This document shows positions 44,922 to 55,559 of a stretch of 64,000 bases of DNA, in pieces. Source of the stretch: Hormiphora californensis (lineage: Eukaryota; Ctenophora; Tentaculata; Cydippida; Pleurobrachiidae). A program made the translations under genes and the position numbers. Below the pieces are notes generated by a model. That model made no database searches. It was not told the DNA's origin and saw nothing but the letters and a program-made list of their open reading frames with translations. The stretch's first letter is position 1; each line of letters begins with the position of its first letter. The DNA lies in NCBI GenBank assembly GCA_020137815.1, contig CM035360.1, positions 7,881,743-7,945,742 of the forward strand, in the 5' to 3' direction.

Positions 44922-46440
44922 GGTGTGCGGACTCTAGTGCTACACTCTAAGTCTAAAGAGGACTCTATATCTAAATTTAGATTTAGATAAAGAGTCCAAA
45001 TAATTCTAAACTCTAGGAGGACTCTTTATCTAAAAAGTCTGCACAGGGCGGACTCTTTATCTAAAAAGTCTAAACAAAGTGGACTCTATATCTACATAAA
45101 TCTAAATTAGAAGTGTTAGGGCCGTTATTTGGGTTCGAGGTTAGGGTTGGGGCCATAAACAATCGAATTCCTGCCAGCGAGGGCGCGGTTAAGATCAATC
45201 GATTTCCTGCCACGCCCACGGTTAGGAACACAGTGTACGGAAATCCGACACATTTTATTTTTAAGTGCTACTTTAGTTAATCACTGCTAATTAGTGGTTG
45301 ATTATTTTGAAGTTTTAAGAACGGATAAAGGGAACAGAAGGGATTATCTATCCAGCTATGTAATTTTTAGTTGAATTTTCAGATCATAACATAAGTCTAT
45401 CCTTCCAGAACACCAGGTCATTTTTGGTCATTTTTGGACATAATTGATCAATTATCTAATTGACCAATTAACTTTTTTTAAGGTTAAGCTGGCCTAACCT
45501 TCACGTCTCAACGTCCTCTTTCAGATGGTGTAATTTTTTTGGAATTTTGTAAAACACAACTTCACTCAAACTGCATTTAACTGTTTAGTACTAGCCTATT
45601 GTACCGTCTTCATAGTGAAGTGCAATTTCGGGTCGAAAAAGTCAATTTTGTAACAAAGTCATATCTTAACTGTTTTTAATCAAATAAATTGTTGCATTAA
45701 TGTTGTCGATACGGTTATCCGCTTATTACTACTTACTTTTATTAAGTTTTTTGGCCAAAATCGAGCCAATATAGCGTTTTTTGGTCAATTTTGGACATAT
45801 ATGACTAAAAAATCCCAAAATTATCGAAAGTATCGAATTCCGTACAACACATGAACCCTAACCATTCATACTCCGTTGGTTAGAAACGATCGAATTCCGT
45901 CCAAACCGTTCTATTTCCGTTCTATGAGGCCAGGGTTAGAAAATATCGAATTCCGTACACGCAGGGTACTTACAATAGCACTCTCTGCACTCTTGTACGG
46001 AATTCGATAGTTTCTAACCTTGCCCGTGGACGGACATCATACAGACTGGACGGACATACGACAAACTGTACGGATAGTAGACTCAGTGGATGCATCAGAA
46101 AGATCGGACGGACACTGCACAGTTTGTCGGATGTCCTGCCAATATGTCGTACGGATTTCGATTGTTTATGGTTAGGGTTAGTGTTAGGGTTAGGTTTTGG
46201 GTTGGGTTAGGATTGTAGACATAGAGTCCGGGTTGGGGGATTTGGCGCCAAAATGTACTAGAGGACTCTATATCTAAAAATTCTACACAGGGCGGACTCT
46301 TTATCTAAAAAGTCTACACAGGGAGGACTCTTTATCTAAACTTTTTTCAAAATCTAACTGTAGATAAAGAGTCCGTTTTTAGATATAGAGTCCGCCTTGG
46401 ATTTAGATAAAGAGTCCGTTAGCACTAGAGTCCGCCCACC
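44922..46440. mobile_element. GGACTC-type MITE, copy 2, inserted in the retroelement
   Basis: GGTGTGCGGACTCTAGTGCT and AGCACTAGAGTCCGCCCACC are the ends. The reverse transcriptase frame stops at one side (VLPTG) and resumes at the other (LSPLLKHVPSH). It is longer than copies 1 and 3 because it holds a further insertion at ~45152-46170. Confidence 0.8.
45152..46170. mobile_element. Innermost insertion with CATAAACAATCGAA ends
   Basis: CCATAAACAATCGAATTCC on the left and GGATTTCGATTGTTTATGG on the right form inverted ends. It splits the TTAGGG-rich centre of the GGACTC element, which is continuous in copy 1. The interior repeats ATCGAATTCCGTAC-type words near both ends. No transposase frame was recognised. 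Confidence 0.65.
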
Positions 46441-46996
46441 GGTTGGTAGTACCCATGCCAACTTCTCAGTAGGTGACCCGCAACAACTCACTATTATAGG
46501 ACGCACCTTAAAATCACTCAAATCCGGTTCACTCAAATCAATATTCGACATTCATCTTGTGAGTTTTAATCAATATATACATGGTTGGCAGAGTAGAATC
46601 ACGGGAAATAAATAAATCTGAGAATTTTCTATCCAAACTCACTTTCTCACAAATAGTCGACAAAAGGGTATTAGCTTCACTTTCTAAATTATTACGTGAA
46701 GAAGCAATAGAATTACTGTAGGAATATTCAGTCGGTTTAGCAATAGTACGGGTACCTCGGCTTGGAGGCAAAAACTTATACACACCCTTTTCACAAATAG
46801 AGTCTCTGTAATACTTTTCTGAATCTGCTTGTCTATCACCACGAATTCACCCCCCTTTTCCGAGACAGAGATGTGTAGATCATTCTTCCTCTTCAATAGA
46901 GATCGGAGTCCGTCGCGTTGGGAGGGTGTGATGTTGGACTTGGATTTGGTGGTTTCCAAGCGAGTCAGGATCACTTGCTGGAGCTGGCGGAGGTCA

Positions 46997-47655
46997 TGCT
47001 TCCCATCCGAGTTGTGTTTACACCAGGTACCAAGTTGAGAAACCTGTTTTGCAAATCGAGACCGTACGACAGAACACACTGTCACATTACTAACTGTCTT
47101 GTATGCCCCCTCATGAACCATCCCACTTTGGATTGTACTGTCAAGGGAGTGGTATACAAGATAGTGTGTAAATTATGTAATGAAATATATGTGGGTGAGA
47201 CGGCTAGACCGTGCCGTGAGCGTTTCAAGGAGCATATCTACCCTAACGAGGCACTTGCAGCACACTACCAATCACAACACAATGGAGAACCCCCTGATTT
47301 AGAGTTTGACATATTGGCAACTGGCTTGGACCATCCAGTCAGACGAAAAGTCACGGAGGCGATCCAAATTCCAAATCAAATCTCTTAAACCTAACATTAA
47401 CAAACGAGAAGAGGGAGAAAAGATCGAACAATTTATTATCTGATACTGTATCTGATTTTTGATTCCTAGTTTGCGTGTGATGTATATATTGTATAGTTCC
47501 TATTTCGTGTATTTTAGATATTAGAGATTAATTAATGTGACCTTATTTTTAGCAGCCTGATGATGTCGATGTTCGACGAAACCGTCGTGTGATTTATTTC
47601 CTGCAATAAAATCATTGTCTCAGTTGTCTATAAACTTCTATCAACTTGTTCTTCC
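46997..47655 (+). pseudogene. Inverted terminal copy of the Penelope-like element (GIY-YIG and 3' region)
   Basis: The plus-strand frame gives PIRVVFTPGTKLRNLFCKSR.., C..C residues, VVYKIVCKLCNEIYVGETAR and ..ATGLDHPVRRKVTEAIQIP, ending at 47388. It is the same C-terminal part as the minus copy, less eroded but lacking six residues (RLAAKS). The 3' region to ~47655 mirrors 42770-43560. Head-to-head partial copies fit the terminal repeat arrangements known for Penelope-like elements. Confidence 0.8.
47556..47590 (+). ncRNA. Hammerhead-like motif in retroelement terminal copy
   Basis: CCTGATGA-T-GTCGA-TGT-TCGAC-GAAACCGTCGTG is the same sequence as the minus copy at 42827-42861. It has the conserved CUGAUGA and GAAA boxes separated by a five-base-pair stem. 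Activity is doubtful because no clear UH cleavage site follows. Confidence 0.4.
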
Positions 47656-47704
47656 TAACCTAAAAATTTCAAGTCTCTATCTCGCCACGAGATGTAATTG
47701 AATC

Positions 47705-47975
47705 GTACATCGGGCCAGCTCTAATTGACAGTGCCATACACCCAGATATCAAGGATTTTCACAAGTTGGTATGGCTGCATCGAGTTGGTATGGAAGCGTT
47801 ATAGAGACTTTAATACCCTCCATACCAACTCTCTAAACATAATCTATGAGTTGGTATGGAGGTCACTGAACCTCACAAAACGCTTCCATACCAACACCCT
47901 CCATACCTATGTGGTATGGGGGATGTTGGTATGGAGGTTGTTGGTATGTAAGTGTGGAACCCGAGATATGTGCGT
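47705..47975 (+). repeat. ATACCAAC repeat, third copy
   Basis: From ATCGTACATCGGGCCAGCTC to GGTTGTTGGTATGTAAGTGT, nearly the same as 32885-33140 and the reverse of 31102-31355. Confidence 0.85.
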
Positions 47976-48218
47976 TTGAAATCAGGTCAAAAAGACCCCC
48001 CTGTCCCATAATTAAAAAATTGGACTAAAAAGTGCATTTTTATTCAGCTGGTCAGTCGTGCACGTGCAATATTTTAATTTCTGACGTTTAACATGTGATA
48101 GGCAAAAGAAATCCGTGCACGAGTTTCGGGGGGTGAACGGTTGAAAAAATGGACTATATGTAGGAACGCTAAAATTATTTTTCATCATCTCGTTATCCCA
48201 CTACAGAATCGTTTATTG

Positions 48219-48375
48219 TACAGTCGGACCCCGATTTAGGGGCCCCCGATTTAGTGGCACCCCGATTTAGGGACAGGATTTTCCCCCCGATATAGGAAAT
48301 TAACCTTATTTGACCCCGATTTAGTGGACAAGAGCCTTTCCCCCGAGGGTGTCCCTAAATCGGGGTCCGACTGTA
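48219..48375. mobile_element. CCCCGATTTA-type MITE, GGGAC subtype, opposite orientation
   Basis: TA-CAGTCGGACCCCGATTTAG ... AATCGGGGTCCGACTG-TA. It is the reverse arrangement of the 23038 copy. Confidence 0.88.
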
Positions 48376-48769
48376 CCAATTTATATAGCACAATGTTCCA
48401 AGAGCTATTCTCTACTATAATGTACCGCCTAGGCCAAAAATTCAAGGTACGCCGAGCTTCATATGGGGCAAAACACACCAATAGAAATCAAAAGTTTAAA
48501 AAAATTGAAATCGGTCTAAAAATTGCGGAATTTAGGCGCAACATGCCCGTTTCAACTTTAAAACACACATTTTTCGCTGAAACTTCGCCATTTCTGTGCC
48601 TATTTTAAATTTATTGAGCTGCTTGGGACCAGCTCGATGCCCTCTTTCCAACGAGCCCAAGAAAAAAGCAATTTGTCCAAGAAACGGCTGAGTTATGACC
48701 AACATTTAATTTTTGAATTTTTATTGGTGTGTACACACCAACAAAAATTTACAGGTGCACAGTTGCTCG

Positions 48770-49005
48770 ACAGTCAGCAGCCAGAATCTATTTCTGGCTG
48801 CTAGACCGGCCTATTTCTGGCTGCTAGACCCTATTTCGGACTAATAGACCCTATTTCTGGCTGCTAGACCCTATTTCTGGCTGCTAGGCCCTATTTCTGG
48901 GTCTAGATAGGGTCTAGCAGCCAGAAACAGGGCCTAGCAGCCAGAAATAGGGTCTATCAGCCAGAAATAGGGTCTATCAGCCAGAAATAGGGTCTATCAG
49001 CCGCT
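48770..49005. repeat. Word-array hairpin, CTATTTCTGGCTGCTAGACC
   Basis: About five direct copies of CTATTTCTGGCTGCTAGACC are followed after GGGTCTAGA by about five copies of the reverse complement. The block lies inside a diverged TTAAAGTGAGAGTGGA-family fragment (to ~49175). No feature is seen between 49180 and 49370. Confidence 0.9.
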
Positions 49006-49372
49006 CAAAATCAACCCACTCATCACTAAGATATCGGACTTTTATTTAGTTAGGAGCTAACTTTCAAAGTTAAGATTTGGGACATATGAGGCTCGGCGTA
49101 CCTTGACTTTTTTAGCCAAGTCGGTACCTACAACAACATTGTCCAATTCTTCTGTCCATTCTAACTTTAAATTATTTTCTTACTTAACCGTTACTTAAAA
49201 TAAAAACGATAGTAAGGTAGTTTTTTGAGTGAGCAAAATAATTACATATATATTACATACAACTATATTTAATTTTGTTTCCATCATACATGTACTTACA
49301 TAATTCATATTATACTTCACATTTGGTAACCGTAAAATACTTATTTTACTTATTTGTTATTAGGGTAAGCTG

Positions 49373-49575
49373 GGGGTAAAGTGGCCCATGTATGTGGCCA
49401 ATTAGCCCTATGGATAACGTGTGGTCACGTGACTTTTTCTCCAGCGGAGACCTGCTCGTTCTGTGCCTGTCAGGCCAATGCTCTGACAGTTCTGTGCCGT
49501 ATTTTTGCTTTAAAACTGCTGTAATTTCTGTTTGAGTTGGCCAATTTTAATTTTGCAAAAACTGCCAGTGAAGTG
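49373..49575. mobile_element. GGGGCAAAGTGGCCC-type element end
   Basis: GGGTAAGCTGGGGGTAAAGT, CACGTGACTTTTTCTCCAGC and GAGTTGGCCAATTTTAATTT are the reverse of 56126-56328. Only this end is present. A GCTATCGCCAGC hairpin repeat follows at 49725-49750. Confidence 0.7.
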
Positions 49576-49894
49576 GACGCTTGGGGTGCACAGGAAAGCT
49601 ACCAACACCGCTTGCTACGGTGAAACAGGAAGAGCTCCAACGTTCATTGCGATCATTAGTCAGGGTATATCCTACTTTGATAGAGTAATGTCCAAAACAT
49701 CGGAATCTGACTCCAGTTGGCTATCGCCAGCTCTCGCTGGCGATAGCCAACTTGATAACGCGCCGTGCTACAAACCTTCATAGTTCATATAGCAAGTTAT
49801 ATATATAGCAAGTCATTATGTTATATAACAGTCAAAGGGTCCGGCTAGATCTCATTAAATTTTGTCCCACGAGCTTGTGGATATTATTATCCTA

Positions 49895-50026
<132 letters not shown>

Positions 50027-50441
50027 TCTCACAGTAAACTGCACTCTCTGCTTACATCGCGATCTCAACTTACGTCTACACCCTGTACCTCAGGTTTGCA
50101 TTACCACGTGACTTAGTTAACCAGTAATGAGGTAGCAGGCTCGCCACGTGATTATGATACGCCAATAAGAGAGCTTTGTTTGTAGCGGGTGTTGTTTGGG
50201 TATACCTGATTTGCGTAGGAGGGCAGCAGCGCAGCAGAACAAGCAAGGGTCCGGTGTAGTTAGTTATCCGTGTTCGTTTGTGTTAAAAGTTAGCTCATGG
50301 GGTACCATATTAGTTATATAATGTATTTATTATGAGTTGTTACAGTGGTGCTTTTAGTGGGAACGAATACGGTGTCTGAATAATACGGTATCTGACCATT
50401 ACGGTTTCTGAACTACATATATATATACATATATATATATA

Positions 50442-51472
50442 GACCCCGCTGGCTCAAATAGACGCACGGCGCGCTCAAATAATTTGCACTGGTCTATTGG
50501 GCCGTGCACTGCTGTGAGTTTGTCTCGATAGACGCACGCCCTCTGACAGATTTGTGTACAGATCACAAATAATCACTGGAAAATGACTTGGTAACACAAG
50601 AGGGAGTGTGTGTACAACCTACAACGTTCTCTGTCTAGATTTGGCGCCCGCCAGTCTGTTGCAACTGTTGCCCCACTGTTGCTCATGACCCACAATTAAC
50701 GGTTATATCTCTCTGCATATTCCGGTGGGCGGACTCTAGTGCTAACAGACTCTTTATCTAAATTCAAGGCGGACTCTATATCTAAAAGCGGACTCTTTAT
50801 CTACAGTTAGACTTTGAAAAAAATTTAGATAAAGAGTCCGCCCAGTGTAGACTTTTTAGATATAGAGTCCGCACTGTGTAGACTTTTTAGACATAGAGTC
50901 CCCTGGTACATTTTGGCGCCAAATCCCCCAACCCGGACTCTATGTCTAAAATCCTAAACCAACCCAAAACCTAACCCTAACCATAACCCTAACCCTAACC
51001 TCGAACCCAAATAATGGCCCTAACACTTCTCAATTAGTATAGAGGTACAGCAAACTCTCGTTTCCGGCCTAACGGCCGACATCTCGAGTTCGCTGAGAAT
51101 GGCGGACTCTATGTCTAATTTAGATTTATGTAGATATAGAGTCCGCTCTTTGTAGACTTTTTAGATAAAGAGTCCGCCCTGTTTAGACTTTTTAGAGATA
51201 GAGTCCTCCTAGAGTTTAGACTTATTTGGACTCTTTATCTAAATCTAAATTTAGATATAGAGTCCACTGTAGACTTAGAGTGTAGCACTAGAGTCCGCAC
51301 ACCCTGCATTCCACCCTTTGAAACTGTTACAACGATTGTTTCGAGTGTGTAGGAATGTAGAGAGGCACTCTGTGCTTCATTTCCATCTGTTTGACTCGTT
51401 TTGTGTGAGCTCTCTGTTTGAGAACCACCTAATTTGTGCTTGTTTTGCTTCTAGGTGCCCGCCAGCGGGGTC
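50442..51472. repeat. Foldback with TAGACCCCGCTGGC ends around a GGACTC element
   Basis: TAGACCCCGCTGGC at 50441 is mirrored by GCCAGCGGGGTCTA at ~51459-51472. The GGACTC copy 3 lies between. AATAGACGCAC..GTGCGTCTATT words at ~50458 and 51588-51615 also pair, so the foldback may extend further right. Confidence 0.6.
50724..51303. mobile_element. GGACTC-type MITE, copy 3
   Basis: GGTGGGCGGACTCTAGTGCT ... AGCACTAGAGTCCGCACACC. Internally it has TTTAGATAAAGAGTCC words and CCTAACCCTAACC tracts. It is the reverse arrangement of copies 1 and 2. Confidence 0.85.
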
Positions 51473-52098
51473 TATAGAACACAACTCCCTCCCTTGCGTG
51501 CAGATATACCTGTAAACCCCTCGCTGACGCTCGGGATTTACAGGGCTGTAATGCACGGTCCCTTCGGGACCCGTGCATTACAGCTCAATAGACGCACTGC
51601 TCTGCAGTGCGTCTATTGATTATATGCCCGCGCGGGAGGGAGTTATGTACTATATATATATTTGTAATACATATTCTACTAGTATGTTTGAAATACATAT
51701 AATTTTGGTGTCGAAAGGACTCACGTGTTGTTAGCGCTTTGATTGGTCTCGTCTTACCGTTTTTCACTGATACCGTGTTGAGCCGATACCGTATTCTGAC
51801 TACAAGCACTCATGTTAGCACAACGGATTTTGCTAATTCTTTTTGTGAGCACAATTGCAGAAATCTTATCGACGTACTGCACTTGTAGACCAAATTACAA
51901 AAATTACTCCGGTATTTTTCGAATACGTTTTATTATTTGATGCGGCCAGAGCATTGACATGATAGGTTTGGTGGCTGCTGATTATTATCCCGCAACTTAG
52001 GCCCAAAACACTAAAACAGTCAGACTACACTAAACTAAATTCTGAGAGTAACGTGACTTATTACTGATGTAGTACCACTCTTATCTTTACTTAATCAA

Positions 52099-52136
<38 letters not shown>

Positions 52137-52512
52137 AATGCAATAGTACCACTAACTTCAGCTGTGGCACATCATCTCTTCTGAATTCGTTAACATCTCT
52201 TCTGAATTCGTTAACTCTCTGGTCGAGTTTTTATAATAACGAATTCTGTTCGCCCTGCGGGCTCACCAGCTACTTAATCCACTCGGGCTACGCCCTCGGT
52301 GGATTAAGTGATGATGCACCACGCTTTCGCGTGGTACTATCTAGTCTATATTCTCCAGTAGTAAACTTAATTCCACGATCCCAGCTCATTTTCAGTTCAC
52401 TTTCAGTATCGCTGTTTTGGGGCCGAGTTTCTATGCCAAATCTAGTCCTGACACCTCAATTAACCAATTATTTAATCGATAGTAGTAGTAAACAGCGAAC
52501 ATTATCGGTGCA

Positions 52513-52604
52513 ATGAATGCAAGCACTGTAGCGCTGTTGGCCACAACCCTCAGCGGAGATACAGAAACTACAACAAAATCGTCATATGATTTTCCTACTA
52601 CAGG
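52513..52604 (+). CDS. ABCC: ABCC exon 1 (proposed start)
   Basis: It encodes MNASTVALLATTLSGDTETT.. and ends in GG before gttagt (phase 2). The Thr/Ser-rich start with an N-glycosylation-like NAS fits an extracellular N-terminus. ATG 52513 is the only ATG in this open stretch with an in-frame donor compatible with exon 2; an upstream exon cannot be excluded. Confidence 0.5.
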
Positions 52605-52695
52605 GTTAGTAGTAGGTACCAACAATTTTATTTTTGTGTGCAACTCCCTCGCTGAAGTAAATCATTTTGATAATGCCATTTCCTAATTCCTACAG

Positions 52696-52817
52696 GCTCC
52701 CTACAATAATCCAAGGCAGCGGGTTTGATCAGATGTGTTCCGATTTCAACATTGGAACGGAAAGTTTTGATGTCTGTGGTGGCATTGTTCTGCGTATAGG
52801 ATCAGCTGCATTTGCAG
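52696..52817 (+). CDS. ABCC: ABCC exon 2 (TMD0)
   Basis: It encodes LPTIIQGSGFDQMCSDFNIG.. and ends in the hydrophobic GGIVLRIGSAAFA. The FD.MC.DF segment just before the first helix resembles the cysteine-containing N-terminus of long ABCC proteins. The acceptor is cctacag and the donor G|gtaaac, phase 1. Confidence 0.7.
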
Positions 52818-52929
52818 GTAAACGGTATTATACGGTATATATGTACGTATATACGTTGCCTCAAAACGTATATATACGTTGCTTCGAAACCTGAGAACTT
52901 GTTTGATACTTCACTAGCATAATACTTAG

Positions 52930-53212
52930 GGGCGATTCAAAAAGGACTTCCAGGGGTGGGGGGAGGGGGAGGTAGCCGATTTCGGACATCTCTGGACAAG
53001 GGCCGGGGAGGGGGGTTGATACAATTCGGACTGTCCCAGGACCCAGGTTTTGAAACATTTTTACTGATTTTACTAGATATAGGTGGACGAAACTCGGACA
53101 GGAGGGAGGGAGGGGTATGGCAGATTCGGACAGGCCTGGACAGGGGGAGGGAGGGGTTGGGGGTGGTAAAAAATGACGAAAAATTATGGACGTCCTTTTT
53201 GAATCGGCCCTT
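52930..53212. mobile_element. G-rich foldback repeat in ABCC intron 2
   Basis: GGGCGATTCAAAAAGGAC..CC and GG..GTCCTTTTTGAATCGGCCC are inverted ends (52930 and 53190-53212). The body has repeated GGACAGG/GGGAGGG words. A CCCCGATTTA-type fragment (CAGTCGGACTCCGATTTACC) follows at 53238-53258. Confidence 0.7.
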
Positions 53213-53361
53213 AGTAAATTCATCAATTATCGAATAACAGTCGGACTCCGATTTACCGCCCTAGAATATCACCTCTTATACCGTTCCTCTCGAAGTCGAT
53301 CTGCTGTAATTAAATGAAGACACGATGTCACAGTGAAATGTAATGCCCTTTATCCCTGCAG

Positions 53362-53524
53362 CGTTCTTGCTGATCAGTAGTATCATGCTTATGAAATACA
53401 CTGTGAACGAAAAAAAGCGTGAGGAATTAAAAGAGAACCGACTGAATAAGCTCAAAGCTCACAAAGGAACATGGCTACTTCTTATCATGACATTGATGTT
53501 TGAGCATTACCAACTTGCAACTTG
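53362..53524 (+). CDS. ABCC: ABCC exon 3 (TMD0)
   Basis: It encodes (A)FLLISSIMLMKYTVNEKKRE.., a membrane helix followed by a basic cytosolic loop, then WLLLIMTLMFEHYQLAT leading into the next helix. The acceptor is tccctgcag and the donor TG|gtaaat, phase 2. Confidence 0.8.
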
Positions 53525-53683
53525 GTAAATAATATTTATCATTTACCAAATATACTCTTATCATTAACTAAATAACTAAATATACATGTAAAGAAACAAT
53601 TTTTAAGCTGATCATTGACATATAATATATAATAATACAACAGGCGGTAAATGTTTGGGCATTCTGGTACAGAACTCACCATG

Positions 53684-54701
53684 ATTAGCGGAAGACGTAC
53701 TATAGACGTATTAGCGCCGTATTATAGACGTATTAGCGCCGTGTTATAGGCGTATTATAAATGTATTAGCGACAGACCTATTACCGACGGACGTACTCAA
53801 GACGTATCCAGACGTAATTAACAATTTGAGGACGATAGACCATTTATGACACATTCGAAAAAATGCCATATTGGGCGTTGAACAATTTTTTTGCACAACA
53901 TCAAAACAATTGTGCTAGCTTTGTTCATTCTGAATCTCAGAATCTAAACTCCAGTAATTAATATACTATTTTAGTGTGAATAGCGCCTAATTGTTCATTT
54001 TTTAATCCTGACATCTGATACACAAATGATGCAAGCAAATCCTGTTGAGAAAACATAGACCTTTGCTTAGATAAACCGAATAAAACAAGCCGGACCCAAA
54101 ACCAACAAAAAATGAACAAACTAGAGGCATTGTAAATTTTGGGTCATATATGACCCTATCGTCAAAAGAGGTACCAAATTTTCAAACGGCTCCCACGACA
54201 ATTGTCCGTTCTGCCTAAATTTCGTATTTTATCATTATCATGATGACGAATATTCGCGTAAAACCGTTTCCAACATAATGGGAGGTCATTTTTTTGCAAT
54301 TTGGGTCAGATATGACCCTATCGTCGTTATAGAGATCAAACCTTGCTTTTAGACAATTTACTGGCCAGTTCTCAACCGCAAAAGCCGTTGTGGGCAAGAA
54401 AAAACAACCTGAGTAACCACTGCAAGGTTGAAACTAAACTAGAAAAACAGTTTTTACTCAAACAAAGCTTCAGAATTTGTAGTCCAGAGACTGTGAAAAT
54501 ACGTTTTTAATTACACTGTACATCGGAGAGCGAACTGTATTGACACATTAATTATCTAAAAGTGGCTCCATGGTTCTGAATCCACCCTGTACCTCTTTCT
54601 GGCAAGCGTGGCTGGGGGAGAGGGTGGTCACTTTTGCGCTTGCCAGCGCAGTAATACGGTGCTAATACGTCTATAACTCTATAGTATGTCTCCCGCTAAT
54701 C
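53684..54701. mobile_element. TATAGACGTATTAGCG-word foldback element
   Basis: GATTAGCGGAAGACGTACTA and TATAGACGTATTAGCGCC words on the left pair with GGTGCTAATACGTCTATAAC and TAGTATGTCTCCCGCTAATC on the right. The arms use a word very close to that of the 34565-36196 foldback. The interior is AT-rich with two TATATGACCCTATCGTC motifs. Confidence 0.7.
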
Positions 54702-54915
54702 TTTATTTGCCTTTGTGTCATATCTCTAGTACGTCTAGCGTAGTATTATAATAGTCTCAAGCAGACAAGCAAATATATTACGTTTATACGTTTATTAAGT
54801 TTTGACTACGAGTCGATATAAAATCAGACAATTGCCAAACTGTGTGATAAGTGATAACTGTGTAGTAATTGCATCTGTTAACCATTTTCCATTATCACCT
54901 AATCCTCTACTCCAG

Positions 54916-55048
54916 GTTGGTTCTGTTTTGGGGAAATGCAGTGGTGAAACTGTATGCTTTTTGTACCTATTTCATCGCCACACCTTGTGCTTGGATATAT
55001 CTGTATAGAGTAGAGAAATACCATGCGAAATCCAGCTTTCCTTTTGGG
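54916..55048 (+). CDS. ABCC: ABCC exon 4 (TMD0)
   Basis: It encodes (W)LVLFWGNAVVKLYAFCTYFI, then ATPCAWIYLYRVEKYHAKSS, then FPFG. It has two hydrophobic stretches and a basic end. The acceptor is actccag and the donor GGG|gtatgt, phase 0. The next recognised exon needs two incoming bases, so this junction is not frame-compatible as read. Confidence 0.75.
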
Positions 55049-55337
55049 GTATGTAATTTAAATTAGTTTGTCGGTTTGAGCCAAGGCTGTCGGCACGATG
55101 CCTGACCGCTCTCCTCATGAGAGCACTGCTTTTAGTGATAATGAAATAAATAGATAAGTTTATCAAATTTTCAGACTTGAGAGATAAGACAAAGTTCATT
55201 CCAGTCATAAAAAGGATATTTTTACTTCCAGTCATAAAAATGAACTTTGAGCTAAAAGTCTGAAATTTTGGTCAAGTTATTTATTTGTATCATTTGGCCC
55301 ATTTTTAACGTTTTGGGTTCTAAAATACGCAATATAT

Positions 55338-55410
55338 ACAGCAGGAAGAAAAAAGTTATATAGGCTATCCAATATTGGATAGCCTATATAACTTTTTTCT
55401 TCCTGCTGTA
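55338..55410. repeat. Perfect palindrome, 73 bp
   Basis: TACAGCAGGAAGAAAAAAGT through AATATT to ACTTTTTTCTTCCTGCTGTA with no visible mismatch. Confidence 0.9.
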
Positions 55411-55413
55411 TTA

Positions 55414-55533
55414 ATTAAATAAAACTTGCAGATTTTAAAATTTAGCTCGGCTGAAAGGTAAACGTCTCATTGGCCAATGAGACGTTTACCTTTCAGCCGA
55501 GCTAAATTTTAAAATCTGCAAGTTTTATTTAAT
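55414..55533. repeat. Perfect palindrome, 120 bp
   Basis: ATTAAATAAAACTTGCAGAT through the TTGGCCAA centre to ATCTGCAAGTTTTATTTAAT with no visible mismatch. It lies three bases after the previous palindrome. Confidence 0.9.
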
Positions 55534-55559
55534 TGGTTAATTAATCAATTCAAATAATT

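Larger units (their letters stand above)
43558..46996 (-). pseudogene. Penelope-like retroelement, RT plus GIY-YIG, frameshifted and interrupted
   Basis: Read on the minus strand, the pieces are in order. An N-terminal region (46996-46684) includes SVSEKGGEFVVID. Then LPTMYILIKTHKM and VRPIIVSCCGSPTEKLAWVL follow (to ~46441). The RT continues after an insertion at 44909-44460, with motif A FSADVVSLYTNID and catalytic YVDD. A linker (44480-43877) reads on in other frames, and a GIY-YIG endonuclease (43857-43558) has VVYKIVCKLCNEIYVGETAR. This architecture is specific to Penelope-like elements. A frame change just after YVDD, others near 43880 and 46540, and a 1.5-kb insertion show it is dead. 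Confidence 0.85.
42593..48027. mobile_element. Outer foldback with TTTTTTAATCAAGGGACAG ends, containing a retroelement
   Basis: TAGTTGGATTTTTTAATCAA...GGTCATTTTGACCATATTTC on the left pairs with GAAATCAGGTCAAAAAGACC...AATTAAAAAATTGGACTA on the right. Inner flanks (ATGAGGTAGAGATTTGAAAT and ATTTCAAGTCTCTATCTCGC) also pair at 42665-42690 and 47668-47690, next to the retroelement ends. The element therefore appears to have been a short foldback that received the Penelope-like insertion. Confidence 0.7.
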
